Numbered from the stretch's first letter, positions 1 to 8,927 are shown. The stretch: 64,000 nucleotides of DNA from Ureibacillus xyleni (GCF_900217795.1 NZ_OBMQ01000002.1:1-64000), one strand, 5' to 3'. Program-made: numbers and translations. The notes: generated by a model not told the origin, from the sequence alone.

Positions 1-75
1 GAGGTAGATAGGTTCGAGGTGGAAGTGTGGTGACACATGGAGCTGACGAATACTAATCGATCGAGGACTTAACCA
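1..75 (+). rRNA. 23S rRNA, 3' end (partial)
   Basis: The first 75 bases match the conserved 3' terminus of Bacillales 23S rRNA, ending in the typical CGAGGACTTAACCA stretch. The gene begins outside the window. It is followed 70 bp later by 5S rRNA, as expected in an rrn operon. The exact 3' end is an estimate. Confidence 0.95.
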
Positions 76-146
76 ATTTTAGCTTGAAGTTTGTATGTCA
101 ATGTCTTTATCCAGTTTTGAGAGAATAAGCATCTTTCAACTAAATA

Positions 147-267
147 TGTGGTCTAGTGATAATGGCAAAGAGGTCACACCCGTTCCCATACCGAACACGG
201 AAGTTAAGCTCTTTAGCGCCGATGGTAGTTGGGGGCTTCCCCCTGTGAGAGTAGGACGTTGCTAGGC
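147..267 (+). rRNA. rrf: 5S rRNA
   Basis: The segment carries the highly conserved 5S core (AGGTCACACCCGTTCCCATA, then CCGAACACGGAAGTTAAGC) and the 3' portion GAGAGTAGGACG. Its length of about 120 nt is standard. It closes the rRNA operon and is followed directly by a terminator. No tRNA genes are seen after it. Confidence 0.95.
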
Positions 268-302
268 AAAAAAACACCACTAAATTTTAGTGGTGTTTTT
301 TA
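268..302 (+). terminator. rRNA operon terminator
   Basis: ACACCACTAAA and its complement TTTAGTGGTGT form a perfect stem with almost no loop, preceded by an A-run and followed by a T-run. This is a rho-independent terminator directly after 5S rRNA. Confidence 0.9.
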
Positions 303-403
303 ATACGTTTGTATGATTGCAAATCTAGTCAAAAGTAAAGTCACATAAATAAAAATTTTCATAATAATAATGATAGTAACAGCTTTTTCTAAGAGGTGGT
401 TTT

Positions 404-502
404 ATGAAGAATCGTAAGCGCTATCGTAGAAATTTATTTACATTATTATTTATTGGTGTTGCAGCATTAATTGTATTAATTATTAATTTTATTTCTCTAT
501 AA
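404..502 (+). CDS. small single-pass membrane protein (32 aa)
   Basis: A 32-codon ORF starts at ATG 404 behind a good ribosome binding site (AGAGGTGG, 392-399). The product has a very basic N-terminus (MKNRKRYRRN) followed by one unbroken hydrophobic stretch of about 20 residues and ends in FISL. That is a positive-inside single transmembrane peptide. It stands alone between the rRNA operon and tsaE. I do not recognise a family and no function is assigned. Coding is supported by the RBS and the amphipathic layout, not by homology. Confidence 0.6.
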   Translation: MKNRKRYRRNLFTLLFIGVAALIVLIINFISL

Positions 503-704
503 TCTTTCAATCATTTACTCTATGTAGTTACCTCGTAAAAGTTATTATTATTTTAAAACTATTGAATAATTGCACGTCACAATCATTTAATCAAGCGCAA
601 GCAGAATGATTGAGATGTGCTTTTATTCATTCATTTAGGTAATACACTTTGAACATTTATGATTGTTTAGGTAAACTAATGGTAATGTAATTGTGAGAGG
701 ATAA
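503..704. other. intergenic region upstream of tsaE
   Basis: About 200 AT-rich bases. I see no gene, no clear sigma-A promoter and no strong hairpin, only the tsaE ribosome binding site (GAGAGG, 695-700) at the right end. Confidence 0.5.
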
Positions 705-710
705 ATGTTT

Positions 711-1163
711 ATGGAATATGAAATAGAAATTATGTCATTGGAAGAGACTCAAAAATTAGCTAATAAATTAGCTCAACTAGTTGATGCTCAAGATACTATT
801 ACACTTGAGGGCGACCTTGGTGCAGGGAAAACGACATTTACTCAAGCGTTTGCAAAAGGCCTTGGAATTACAAGAACGGTAAATAGTCCGACTTTTACAA
901 TTATGAAACAATATGAAGGAAGGTTACTCTTCAATCATTTAGACGTTTATCGGTTAGATGACAGCGACGAGGATCTTGGTTGGGATGAAATCTTTTATGG
1001 TGATGCTGTTACTGTCGTAGAATGGGCACACTTAATAGAAGATTACTTACCTGAAGAGCGGCTAGGTATTGAAATTTTCCGCACTGGTGCGGAAAGTAGA
1101 AAAATTGTATTGAAACCGATTGGTGCTCATTATGAAGGATTGTGTGAGGAGTTATTGAAATGA
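711..1163 (+). CDS. tsaE: tRNA t6A biosynthesis ATPase TsaE (YdiB)
   Basis: TsaE is the P-loop ATPase that works with TsaB and TsaD to transfer threonylcarbamoyl to A37 of ANN-decoding tRNAs. The product of about 150 residues has the family Walker A (GDLGAGKTT), the switch segment NSPTFT and the conserved VEWAHLIEDYLPEERL block, and its length matches B. subtilis YdiB (about 158). An ATG at 705 is also in frame. I prefer 711 because the GAGAGG site ends at 700, leaving 10 rather than 4 nt. It overlaps tsaB by 4 nt (ATGA), so the two are probably translationally coupled. Confidence 0.93.
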   Translation: MEYEIEIMSLEETQKLANKLAQLVDAQDTITLEGDLGAGKTTFTQAFAKGLGITRTVNSPTFTIMKQYEGRLLFNHLDVYRLDDSDEDLGWDEIFYGDAVTVVEWAHLIEDYLPEERLGIEIFRTGAESRKIVLKPIGAHYEGLCEELLK

Positions 1164-1864
1164 TTTGGTTAGGAATAGAAACATCTAATGCACCTCTATC
1201 TATTGCTGTAGTAAAAGATGGACAAGTACTTATTGAAATTGTGCAAAATTTAAAATTAACGCATTCTGTAACAGTTATGCCAACGATTGAGGAACTATTA
1301 AAAAAAGTAAATATAAAACCTGCAGAGATTGATGCCATCGCCGTATCAGAAGGACCTGGTTCGTATACTGGTCTTCGTATAGGAGTTACCATTGCTAAAA
1401 CTCTTGCATGGTCATTAAAAAAACCTGTTGTTGGAGTATCTAGCTTAAAAGTGTTAGCCGCCAATGGCCAATTATTTAATGGTCTTATTTGCGCATTATT
1501 TGATGCACGCAGACAAAATGTTTATGCTGCGGCCTATAAACCTGATTTATTCGAAACTGTTATTAAAGAACAACATATTTCGATTGAAGAATTATTGCAG
1601 CAGCTAAAGGAATTGAATAAACCTGTAATGTTTGTTGGATTGGATGCAGAAAACTTCCAAGATAAAATCAGTGAGTATTTAGGAGAACTTGCTTATTTTG
1701 CACCAAAATCTCTTTATTTACCTAGAGCTTCGAAACTAATTGAACTTGTGCAAAATGAGCCTTTACCAAGTATCGAAGAAGTACATTCTTTTGTTCCGAA
1801 ATATCATCGTATTGCCCAAGCTGAAGCAGAATGGATCAAGGAACAAAAGAAAGGAAATCAATAA
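1160..1864 (+). CDS. tsaB: tRNA t6A biosynthesis protein TsaB (YdiC)
   Basis: This is the ASKHA-fold partner of TsaD in the threonylcarbamoyl transferase complex. It opens with the family signature WLGIETSNAPLSIAVV and carries SEGPGSYTGLRIG, the characteristic TsaB loop. At 234 residues it is close to B. subtilis YdiC (229). It overlaps tsaE by 4 nt and rimI follows with no gap, in the standard Bacillus order tsaE-tsaB-rimI-tsaD. TsaB lacks the HxxxH metal site that TsaD has, as is usual for the family. Confidence 0.93.
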   Translation: MIWLGIETSNAPLSIAVVKDGQVLIEIVQNLKLTHSVTVMPTIEELLKKVNIKPAEIDAIAVSEGPGSYTGLRIGVTIAKTLAWSLKKPVVGVSSLKVLAANGQLFNGLICALFDARRQNVYAAAYKPDLFETVIKEQHISIEELLQQLKELNKPVMFVGLDAENFQDKISEYLGELAYFAPKSLYLPRASKLIELVQNEPLPSIEEVHSFVPKYHRIAQAEAEWIKEQKKGNQ

Positions 1865-1865
1865 G

Positions 1866-2309
1866 ATGGTACTTTATCGAAAAATGACCCCTGACGATGT
1901 GGAAGCAGTTCACAAAATTGAGTTAGCTTCTTTTCCTACCCCGTGGACACTAGATTCCTTTCATTATGAAATGAGGGAAAATCCATATGCCCATTATATA
2001 GTAGCAGTAGCTGATGATGGGTATATAATTGGATTTTGTGGTATGTGGGTGATCATTGATTCGGCTCAAATTACCAATGTAGCTGTTGTTGAGTCTACTC
2101 GTGGGCAGGGCATTGGTGAAGGATTGATGCGGGAGGCAATAAAGGTTGCTAAAGAACGTGGTGTTGAGTCTTTAAGTTTAGAGGTACGCGTATCGAACAT
2201 AATTGCACAAAACCTTTATCGAAAACTTGGGTTTCAAGATGGAGGTATTCGAAAAGGATATTATACAGATAATCAAGAGGATGCTCTTGTCATGTGGGTG
2301 AATTTATAA
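1866..2309 (+). CDS. rimI: ribosomal protein alanine N-acetyltransferase RimI
   Basis: A GNAT acyltransferase of 147 residues. Acetyl-CoA binding motif A is visible as [17 protein letters not shown] and the NLYRKLGF block is typical of RimI. The start is ATG 1866, one base after the tsaB stop, behind AGGA at about 1853-1856. An upstream in-frame ATG at 1740 lies inside tsaB and has no RBS. The family acetylates the N-terminal alanine of ribosomal protein bS18 in E. coli; the substrate in Bacillales is less certain. It lies within the tsa operon and its stop overlaps the tsaD start. Confidence 0.88.
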   Translation: MVLYRKMTPDDVEAVHKIELASFPTPWTLDSFHYEMRENPYAHYIVAVADDGYIIGFCGMWVIIDSAQITNVAVVESTRGQGIGEGLMREAIKVAKERGVESLSLEVRVSNIIAQNLYRKLGFQDGGIRKGYYTDNQEDALVMWVNL

Positions 2310-3322
2310 TGAAAGATACAATTATTTTAGCAATTGAGACAAGTTGTGATGAGACCGCAGCAGCATTAATTCGTAACGGTTCAGAAATCGTATCAAACGT
2401 TGTAGCGTCTCAAATTGAAAGCCAAAAGCGATTTGGTGGTGTTGTTCCAGAAATAGCTTCGAGGCATCATGTTGAACAAATCACCATTGTAATTGAAGAA
2501 GCGTTGGAGAAGGCAAATATGCAGCCTTCCGATATATCGGCAGTTGCTGTGACGGAAGGACCTGGGTTAGTGGGAGCCTTACTAATAGGAATTAATGCAG
2601 CGAAGGCTTTTGCATTCGTTCATAATTTGCCGATTATTGGGGTACATCATATTGCGGGCCATATTTATGCAAATGCACTTGTGCAACCGATGGAGTTTCC
2701 TCTTTTAGCTCTTGTTGTTTCTGGTGGTCATACAGAATTGGTTTTAATGAGGGAACATGGGAGCTTTGAAGTAGTCGGTGAAACACGGGATGATGCTGCA
2801 GGAGAGGCATATGATAAAGTAGCAAGAGTGCTCAATATGCCGTATCCAGGAGGACCGCATATTGATCGCTTAGCTCATGAAGCAGAAGAATCAGTTGATT
2901 TTCCTCGTGCTTGGTTAGATGAAAGTTACGACTTTAGTTTTAGTGGATTAAAATCAGCAGTAATAAATTATAAACATAATATGGATCAACGTGGTGAAGA
3001 GATTGTACCAGCACATGTTGCGAAAGGTTTTCAAGATAGTGTTGTAGAAGTATTGACAACAAAAACGTTGAAAGCTGCACGTGAATTTAATGTAAAACAA
3101 GTTATTGCTGCAGGTGGCGTTTCTGCTAATAAAGGGTTACGAACTAGTTTAGAACAGGTATTTCTAGAAGAAGGTATTCCATTTACTGTTCCTCCATTAA
3201 AATTATGTACTGATAATGCAGCAATGATTGGTGCTGCTGCTGCTTATATGTATGAAGCAGGGGTACGAGGAGATTTATCTATGAATGGAGTGCCAGGGAA
3301 AGAATTAAAAAGTTGGAAATAA
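2309..3322 (+). CDS. tsaD: tRNA N6-threonylcarbamoyltransferase TsaD (Gcp)
   Basis: The catalytic subunit of t6A synthesis transfers threonylcarbamoyl-AMP onto tRNA A37. The protein has 337 residues from ATG 2309, which overlaps the rimI stop (TAATG). It begins [15 protein letters not shown], has the metal-binding HxxxH (H114 and H118, in VHHIAGHIY) and [11 protein letters not shown], with the C-terminal nucleotide loop [12 protein letters not shown]. The length agrees with B. subtilis (346). An in-frame ATG at 2294 is inside rimI and is unlikely. It is the last gene of the operon and is followed by a terminator. Confidence 0.95.
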   Translation: MKDTIILAIETSCDETAAALIRNGSEIVSNVVASQIESQKRFGGVVPEIASRHHVEQITIVIEEALEKANMQPSDISAVAVTEGPGLVGALLIGINAAKAFAFVHNLPIIGVHHIAGHIYANALVQPMEFPLLALVVSGGHTELVLMREHGSFEVVGETRDDAAGEAYDKVARVLNMPYPGGPHIDRLAHEAEESVDFPRAWLDESYDFSFSGLKSAVINYKHNMDQRGEEIVPAHVAKGFQDSVVEVLTTKTLKAAREFNVKQVIAAGGVSANKGLRTSLEQVFLEEGIPFTVPPLKLCTDNAAMIGAAAAYMYEAGVRGDLSMNGVPGKELKSWK

Positions 3323-3351
3323 GAAAAATAATAATAAAGCAAGTTGTTTTA

Positions 3352-3382
3352 AGATGTCCTATATTAGGGCATCTCTTTTTTT
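3352..3382 (+). terminator. tsaD operon terminator
   Basis: AGATGTCC (3352-3359) pairs with GGGCATCT (3367-3374) including one G-U pair, and a run of seven T follows. This is a rho-independent terminator 30 bp after tsaD. Confidence 0.85.
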
Positions 3383-3393
3383 GTCGAAAAAAC

Positions 3394-3691
3394 TTATCCA
3401 CACTCACTTATCCCCAATAATTCTAGATTATTTATCTTTCTATCTTTTGTGGAATTTTTCTGAAAACTTATCCACAGGTTGATAGTAATTTTATAAAAAT
3501 GTCAAGACGAACATTCGTACTTATTCACATTTTGGGGATAAGTTGTGGGTAACTTGTGATAAACCTATATATAGTGTTGATTTTTGCACACAAGAATGTG
3601 GATAAATAATTTTTTACTTGTGGATAATGTGGAAAAGTCTGTTGATATGTTGATATGACTAACTTTATGGTGTGAATAAATTTGTGGGTAT
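3394..3691. promoter_or_regulatory. DnaA-box cluster between tsaD and ydiF
   Basis: Six perfect matches to the DnaA box TTATNCACA lie within 286 bp: plus strand at 3394-3402, 3468-3476 and 3521-3529; minus strand at 3597-3605, 3619-3627 and 3671-3679. One-mismatch copies lie at 3408-3416 (+), 3533-3541 (-), 3544-3552 (-) and 3628-3636 (-). All plus-strand boxes lie left of all minus-strand boxes, so the array is symmetric about 3530. B. subtilis has DnaA-box clusters outside oriC, and as I recall one is in the same gcp(tsaD)-ydiF gap. By that precedent this locus would titrate DnaA and restrain replication initiation; that role is inferred here. Confidence 0.85.
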
Positions 3692-3738
3692 ATTTTATCG
3701 AATTTTGTCTATTGACCAAGATATATGTAAATTATTCA

Positions 3739-3779
3739 TAAATAATAAAATACCATGCACATTCGTTGTACATGGTATT
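3739..3779 (-). terminator. ydiF terminator
   Basis: AATACCATG (3749-3757) pairs with CATGGTATT (3771-3779). Read on the minus strand the stem is followed by TTTTATTATTT, so it terminates the ABC-F gene 15 bp after its stop codon. Confidence 0.75.
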
Positions 3780-3792
3780 ATATATACCCACA

Positions 3793-5730
3793 TTAAGAAT
3801 TAATATTCTCTAGTTCTTCATTTAATTCAAGCCATTGTAACTCTTTTTCATCATGCTCTAGCTTGGCATTATCTAGGTCGTTTTGTAGGACTAGCACTTT
3901 TTCATGGTCACGGAAAATATCAGGGTCACATAATTTTTCTTCTATCTGTGCAATTAGCTCTGACAGTGTAGCCATATTTTTTTCAAGTTCTTCAATTGTC
4001 CGTCGAATTTGTCGTTCTCGCTTTTTTACATCTTTATCAATTTGAGATGTAGTTTTAACCGGTGTTGTAGCTTGAGTTTCTTTTGTTTGAGCTTTCATCT
4101 CTGCTAATTCTTGTAGTTCTTGCTTTTTCTCTAAGTAATAATCATAGTCACCTAAATATTCAAAGGAACCATCGCTAGACATTTCAACTACCTTTGTTGC
4201 TATTCGATTAATAAAATAACGGTCATGAGATACAAATAGAAGAGTTCCGGGATAATCAATTAATGCATTTTCCAACACTTCTTTACTATCAAGGTCTAAA
4301 TGGTTTGTTGGTTCATCTAGAACTAGTAAATTTGCCTTTTGCATCATTAATTTCGCTAATGCAAGTCTTGCTTTTTCTCCACCAGACAATGAGTGGACAG
4401 GTTTTGAAACATCATCACCACTAAATAGGAATCGTCCTAAAATTGTACGAATATCTTTTTCAGTCATTAATGGCCATTCATCCCACAACTCAAGAAGAAC
4501 AGTTTTGTTACCTGTTAATTTTGCTTGTTCTTGATCATAATAACCAATTTGAATATTTGCTCCATAACGAATATCACCATGTAAAATAGGTAAGTCTTTT
4601 ACAATTGTTTTTAACAGAGTAGACTTTCCAACACCATTTGGACCTACTAGCGCGATACGATCTTCGCGGAAAAGACGCATTGAAATATTTTTGGATATTG
4701 TCTCACCTTGATAGCCAATTGTTAAGTCATCTATAGAAAGGACGTCATTACCACTTTGGCGTTCAATTGTAAAACCAAAATTTGCAGAACGTTCATCACC
4801 ATCTGGGGAGTCCATCCATTGTGTTCGTTCTAACACTTTTCGACGACTTTGGGCCATTTTAGTAGTGGAAGCACGGGCAATGTTTTTTTGGATAAAAGCT
4901 TCTAATTTTGCTTTTTCATCTTGTTCTCGCTCAAACAATTTTAAATCGCGTTCATAATTTTTCGCTTTTTCTTCTAGATATGCACTATAGTTTCCAACAT
5001 ATTTTGTTACTTGGTGACGACTAACTTCATATACAATAGAAACAACTTGATCTAAAAAATAGCGGTCATGGGAAACGATTAGAATTGCTCCGTCATAACC
5101 CTTCAAATAATTCTCTAACCAACTTAACGTTTCGATATCTAAATGGTTGGTCGGCTCGTCTAAAATAAGCAAATCTGGATTACTTAATAAAAGCTTTGCA
5201 AGGGCGAGTCTTGTTCGTTGCCCACCCGAAAGAGAAGAAATCAGTTTGTCGTAATCTTCAGGATAAAATTGCATTCCGTGTAATACCGATCGTGTATCTG
5301 CTTCGTATTGATAACCACCTGCATCTTTAAAATCATGCTGAAGTTGATCATATTCTGCCATAATCCGATTATAAGTTTCTGGATTTTCGTATACAGATGG
5401 ATCGGCCATTTTTTGTTCTAGTTCACGTAATTTTTTTTCTTGATTTCTTAGTGGAGCAAAAATTGTCATCATTTCGCCCCAAATGGATAATGTGGACTCT
5501 AGCCCTGAATGTTGTTCTAAATAACCTAGTTTCACATCCTTAGGTATGATTATCTCGCCAGAATCATAGGACATTTGACCAGCAATAATTTTTAGTAGTG
5601 TGGATTTCCCAGCACCGTTACGCCCAACTAAAGCAACACGATCACGATGTTGAACTTCTAATTTAACGCCACTTAATATTTCATCTGTCGCAAAAGATTT
5701 ATATAATTGGTTTACTTGTAATACAATCAT
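3793..5730 (-). CDS. ydiF: ABC-F family ATP-binding protein YdiF
   Basis: A 645-residue soluble protein with two ABC ATPase cassettes and no membrane domain, matching B. subtilis YdiF (about 642). Cassette 1 has Walker A GRNGAGKST near residue 37, signature LSGGQ and Walker B LLILDEPTNHLD. Cassette 2 has GPNGVGKST near 360, LSGGE and LLVLDEPTNHLD. The charged linker between them and a C-terminal coiled coil (about 560-640, rich in K, E and Q) are typical of the Uup/YdiF branch. Family members act on the ribosome, and no resistance role should be assumed. The start is ATG 5730, preceded on the minus strand by GAGGTG. Confidence 0.9.
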   Translation of the reverse strand: MIVLQVNQLYKSFATDEILSGVKLEVQHRDRVALVGRNGAGKSTLLKIIAGQMSYDSGEIIIPKDVKLGYLEQHSGLESTLSIWGEMMTIFAPLRNQEKKLRELEQKMADPSVYENPETYNRIMAEYDQLQHDFKDAGGYQYEADTRSVLHGMQFYPEDYDKLISSLSGGQRTRLALAKLLLSNPDLLILDEPTNHLDIETLSWLENYLKGYDGAILIVSHDRYFLDQVVSIVYEVSRHQVTKYVGNYSAYLEEKAKNYERDLKLFEREQDEKAKLEAFIQKNIARASTTKMAQSRRKVLERTQWMDSPDGDERSANFGFTIERQSGNDVLSIDDLTIGYQGETISKNISMRLFREDRIALVGPNGVGKSTLLKTIVKDLPILHGDIRYGANIQIGYYDQEQAKLTGNKTVLLELWDEWPLMTEKDIRTILGRFLFSGDDVSKPVHSLSGGEKARLALAKLMMQKANLLVLDEPTNHLDLDSKEVLENALIDYPGTLLFVSHDRYFINRIATKVVEMSSDGSFEYLGDYDYYLEKKQELQELAEMKAQTKETQATTPVKTTSQIDKDVKKRERQIRRTIEELEKNMATLSELIAQIEEKLCDPDIFRDHEKVLVLQNDLDNAKLEHDEKELQWLELNEELENINS

Positions 5731-5928
5731 TTTTTACACCTCAGTTTCACTATCATTAGTGTAATGGATGGGGTAATTGTGCGCAACGAGGAGACTTTAC
5801 TTATTTCAACATGTTTAGTAAGATGATAACGATTTCTATAAAAATTTCTTTATTAATATAATAAGGTTCAGCCTTTTAAAAATGATAAAATTGGTAGTGT
5901 ATTGGTTATATTGTTAGGGGGATATTGT

Positions 5929-6561
5929 TTGAAACAGGAAATGAAAATACCACAAGCTACAACAAAAAGACTTCCTCTGTATTATCGGTTTTTGCAAAAT
6001 TTCGCAAATGAAGGGAAAAGGAGAATTTCCTCGCAAGAACTTAGTGAAGCAATGAAAATAGATTCCGCTACGATTCGGAGGGACTTTTCCTATTTTGGAG
6101 CGCTTGGCAAAAAAGGATACGGATACGATGTTCTTTATTTACTAGAGTTTTTTAGACAAACTCTTGACCAAGATGAAGGTGCTAATGTCGCCTTAATTGG
6201 GGTTGGGAACCTTGGTAATGCTTTTTTAAAGTACAATTTTCAAAAAAATCATAATACAAGAATCGTAGTGGCTTTTGATTCTAAAGCACCACATGAAGGT
6301 ACAGAAGTGAACGGAATTCCAGTTTACCATCCGGATCGATTAGAGGAAATGTACCATGAATATAACGCAGAACTTGCTATATTAACCGTGTCTTCAAGGT
6401 CTGCTCAAGTGATGACAGATCGACTTGCTGCCATTAACGCAAAAGGAATATTGAACTTTACACCTGTTAGATTAAATGTGCCTGAATCAATGAAGTTAAT
6501 GAATATTGATTTGTCGGTTGAACTAGAGGCATTAATCTATTTAATTCGTAATAGTGACTGA
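5929..6561 (+). CDS. rex: redox-sensing transcriptional repressor Rex
   Basis: Rex senses the NADH/NAD+ ratio and represses fermentation and alternative respiratory genes when NADH is low. From TTG 5929 the protein has 210 residues. It has an N-terminal winged helix (about 1-80) with [22 protein letters not shown], then a Rossmann domain with GVGNLG at 91-96. TTG is chosen because AGGGGG (5916-5921) lies 7 nt upstream and the product aligns with B. subtilis Rex from [17 protein letters not shown]. Upstream in-frame starts lack an RBS. It heads the rex-tatA-tatC group. I see no clear Rex operator upstream. Confidence 0.93.
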   Translation: MKQEMKIPQATTKRLPLYYRFLQNFANEGKRRISSQELSEAMKIDSATIRRDFSYFGALGKKGYGYDVLYLLEFFRQTLDQDEGANVALIGVGNLGNAFLKYNFQKNHNTRIVVAFDSKAPHEGTEVNGIPVYHPDRLEEMYHEYNAELAILTVSSRSAQVMTDRLAAINAKGILNFTPVRLNVPESMKLMNIDLSVELEALIYLIRNSD

Positions 6562-6640
6562 CGTAAAGTGTTCACATTATCTATTAGCAAAATGCGACAA
6601 GATGCGTTAAAATGTACATATAATAGAGGAGGTGGCTATC

Positions 6641-6850
6641 GTGGTTGTGCATTTAAATGCAATTGGACCAGTGAGCCTAGTTATCATCGGGATTGTAGCA
6701 TTATTAATCTTCGGGCCTAAAAAGTTACCAGAGCTTGGAAAGGCATTTGGTTCAACGCTTCGTGAGTTTAAAAAGGGTACTAAAGGATTAATGGATGATG
6801 ATGATCATGACACTAAGAAAGTTATTGAGCATAAAGACGAAAACAAGTAA
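6641..6850 (+). CDS. tatA: Sec-independent translocase subunit TatA
   Basis: A 69-residue TatA/E-type protein: a short N-terminus, one transmembrane helix, then the hinge [20 protein letters not shown], which is the family hallmark, and an acidic tail. TatA oligomers form the pore for folded proteins. The GTG at 6641 is taken as start because AGGAGG (6627-6632) is 8 nt upstream. The earlier in-frame GTG at 6632 overlaps that site. It lies directly upstream of tatC in the same order as B. subtilis tatAy-tatCy. Confidence 0.93.
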   Translation: MVVHLNAIGPVSLVIIGIVALLIFGPKKLPELGKAFGSTLREFKKGTKGLMDDDDHDTKKVIEHKDENK

Positions 6851-6870
6851 GTTAGGGATGTCTCATTAAA

Positions 6871-7701
6871 ATGAATCCAAAAGAACTCACTGTTATTGAA
6901 CATATAGAAGAATTAAGAAAGCGCCTATTTATATGTGCAGCTTATCTAGTAGTCGCACTAATTGGAAGTTTTTATTTAGCTGAACCAATTATTAAGTACA
7001 TTCAACACCAAGGTGAAGCTGATAAAATTACATTAAATGCCTTTAATGTAGCGGACCCACTTACCGTTTATTTAGAAGTAACTTTTGTTGTGGCATTGGT
7101 TATAACTTCACCAATTATTCTTTATCAATTGTGGGCTTTTATTACACCAGGCTTACACGAGAGAGAGCGTAAAGCCACATTAAAATATATCCCTTATTCA
7201 TTTCTATTGTTTATTGGTGGACTAGCATTTGGCTATTTTGTTTTATTCCCAAATGTTTTGAACTTCATGATGAACTTATCAAATAATCTTGAAATTGAGC
7301 AAGAAATAGGTATTAATGAATACTTTTCATTTTTATTTAAGCTTGTTGTTCCTTTTGGATTATTATTCCAATTACCAGTTGTAACACTATTCTTAGCACG
7401 ACTAGGAATTCTGAATCCAAAGCTTATGGTGAAATTCCGTAAGTATTCATATTTTGTTTTGTTTGTACTAGCTGTGTTCCTTGCACCTCCAGATTTGATA
7501 TCCAATTTATTAATTGCTATCCCATTATTTATTTTATATGAAATAAGTATTGTGATTGCGCGGATTGGTTACAAAAAGTATGAAGCTGCGGAAGCTTTGA
7601 GAGTGAAAGAGGAAAAAGAAGCAGAACAAAAACTACAAGTTGAACAAGCCTTAGCTGAACAACGTCGTCAAATCGAGGAAATGCGTAATCTTAAAGGATA
7701 A
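6871..7701 (+). CDS. tatC: Sec-independent translocase subunit TatC
   Basis: A 276-residue polytopic membrane protein, the twin-arginine signal receptor of the Tat system. It starts with the conserved MNPKELTVIEHIEELRKRL and has six predicted transmembrane segments including ALIGSFYLAEPI and the LWAFITPGLHERERK loop, one of the best-conserved TatC motifs. It is slightly longer than B. subtilis TatCy (about 254) because of a charged Glu/Gln-rich C-terminal tail (about 240-276). It lies 20 bp after tatA and ends the ydi backbone block before the PAA island. Confidence 0.94.
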   Translation: MNPKELTVIEHIEELRKRLFICAAYLVVALIGSFYLAEPIIKYIQHQGEADKITLNAFNVADPLTVYLEVTFVVALVITSPIILYQLWAFITPGLHERERKATLKYIPYSFLLFIGGLAFGYFVLFPNVLNFMMNLSNNLEIEQEIGINEYFSFLFKLVVPFGLLFQLPVVTLFLARLGILNPKLMVKFRKYSYFVLFVLAVFLAPPDLISNLLIAIPLFILYEISIVIARIGYKKYEAAEALRVKEEKEAEQKLQVEQALAEQRRQIEEMRNLKG

Positions 7702-7734
7702 ACTTTCATCGTGAGAAATAAATATTAATGTAGT

Positions 7735-7773
7735 GCACTTATGTAGATGGACAAATCTCATAGGTGCTTTTTT
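7735..7773 (+). terminator. tatAC terminator
   Basis: GCACTTATG (7735-7743) pairs with CATAGGTGC (7759-7767, one G-U), followed by TTTTTT. Confidence 0.75.
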
Positions 7774-7849
7774 AATGCATTAGTAATGGGGCTCGTATGT
7801 AAATGTTTTACCGCTAAGTTTTGGAGCCCCATATTGGTAGAGGGGATAA

Positions 7850-8758
7850 TTATAAAGTAACAAATAATTTATCTAGGTCAGATGTTTTCACCTTGTTAAA
7901 CATGCTAATAAAATTACGGGCATTTTTTGATAGATAGCGATTCTTTGGCCAAATAATCGTAGCCTTAGATTGAATATTGCAATCTACAAAATCGAGTATT
8001 TTAATTCCCTTTGTACTAAGCTTATCCAAACTATTGCGCGGTAAAATTGTTACCCCCAAGCCTTCTTTAATAAGTGAAACAATCATAGCAAGGTCAATAC
8101 AATCACAAATAATATTTGGTGAGAAACCATGTCTTCTAAATTCATCAATAATAATTTTAAACGTATTACAATTTCGATGACGATAAAAGGATAAAAATGG
8201 AACGTCTTTTAAACTTTTCATTTCAATTGGTCCATCGAGTTGCCATATTTCGGGTGTTACTAAAACATATTGTTCGCTAGGTAACGACAATGAATCGAAT
8301 CGATCGTCTTCTATAGGTTGCTGAATTATAGCGACATCAATTTCTTTTCTATCTAAGCTTTCTGTTAACGAAAATGTATCACCTTCATTTAATTTAAAGC
8401 GTAAATCGGGATACTGTTTGCTCATAGTGACGATTTTTTCTGTTATATATGATTGGCAAGTTTGATCAACGCCTATCGAAAGTAGACCTTTAATGCCTTT
8501 TCCTACCTCTTTGACTTCAAATATCGTTTCTTCAAAATTAGATAATAAAGATTTTGCTTTTTTATATAGGATACTACCGGATTCAGTAAGTATCATATTA
8601 CGGCCATTTCGATCGAATAACTGACACTCAAGTTCTGATTCTATTAACTTTAATTGATAACTAAGGGGGGGTTGTGCCATATGTAATTTCTTTGCTGCCT
8701 TTGTAATTTGACCTTCCTCTACAATTGTGACGAAATACTTCAATTGTCTTAAATCCAT
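7850..8758 (-). CDS. LysR-family transcriptional regulator
   Basis: A 302-residue LysR-type regulator. The N-terminal helix-turn-helix begins MDLRQLKYFVTIVEEGQITKAAKKLHMAQPPLSYQLKLIE, and a periplasmic-binding-like effector domain covers about residues 90-300. It is transcribed away from the adjacent livK-type gene, with a 570-bp gap that contains a long inverted repeat. The usual inference is that it controls that transporter and binds a small ligand linked to the pathway. The ligand cannot be told from sequence. Its place at the edge of the phenylacetate island suggests an aromatic acid. Confidence 0.85.
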   Translation of the reverse strand: MDLRQLKYFVTIVEEGQITKAAKKLHMAQPPLSYQLKLIESELECQLFDRNGRNMILTESGSILYKKAKSLLSNFEETIFEVKEVGKGIKGLLSIGVDQTCQSYITEKIVTMSKQYPDLRFKLNEGDTFSLTESLDRKEIDVAIIQQPIEDDRFDSLSLPSEQYVLVTPEIWQLDGPIEMKSLKDVPFLSFYRHRNCNTFKIIIDEFRRHGFSPNIICDCIDLAMIVSLIKEGLGVTILPRNSLDKLSTKGIKILDFVDCNIQSKATIIWPKNRYLSKNARNFISMFNKVKTSDLDKLFVTL

Positions 8759-8889
8759 CTAGTCTCCTCCTTTATCTATATCTTTTTTATTCAGTATTCA
8801 GAAAATTTCATATTTATTCTGTATGATAACATATATTGGAGATTTTTAGTATATAACATTTTAGTGTTTGTAGTTTTTTTTCTGTAATT

Positions 8890-8927
8890 AATCGTAATGC
8901 AGTGAATTAAATCATTGCATTACGATT
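8890..8927. promoter_or_regulatory. 12-bp inverted repeat, candidate operator
   Basis: AATCGTAATGCA (8890-8901) and TGCATTACGATT (8916-8927) are perfect complements separated by 14 bp. No T-run follows on either strand, so it is not a terminator. It lies between the divergent lysR and livK genes and 43 bp upstream of the best livK promoter. Confidence 0.45.

Noticed and set aside
3525-3719. 64-codon minus-strand open frame in the DnaA-box region
   Set aside because: It is built of the DnaA-box repeats and AT-rich spacers, has no ribosome binding site and a composition unlike a protein.
3352-3720. Chromosomal replication origin
   Set aside because: DnaA boxes are present, but there is no dnaA or dnaN gene and no clear DNA-unwinding element beside them. 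A titration cluster fits better.
7786-7832. ATGGGGCTC/GAGCCCCAT inverted repeat between tatC and lysR
   Set aside because: The 9-bp arms are perfect but 29 bp apart with no T-run on either strand, so terminator or operator function is not supported.
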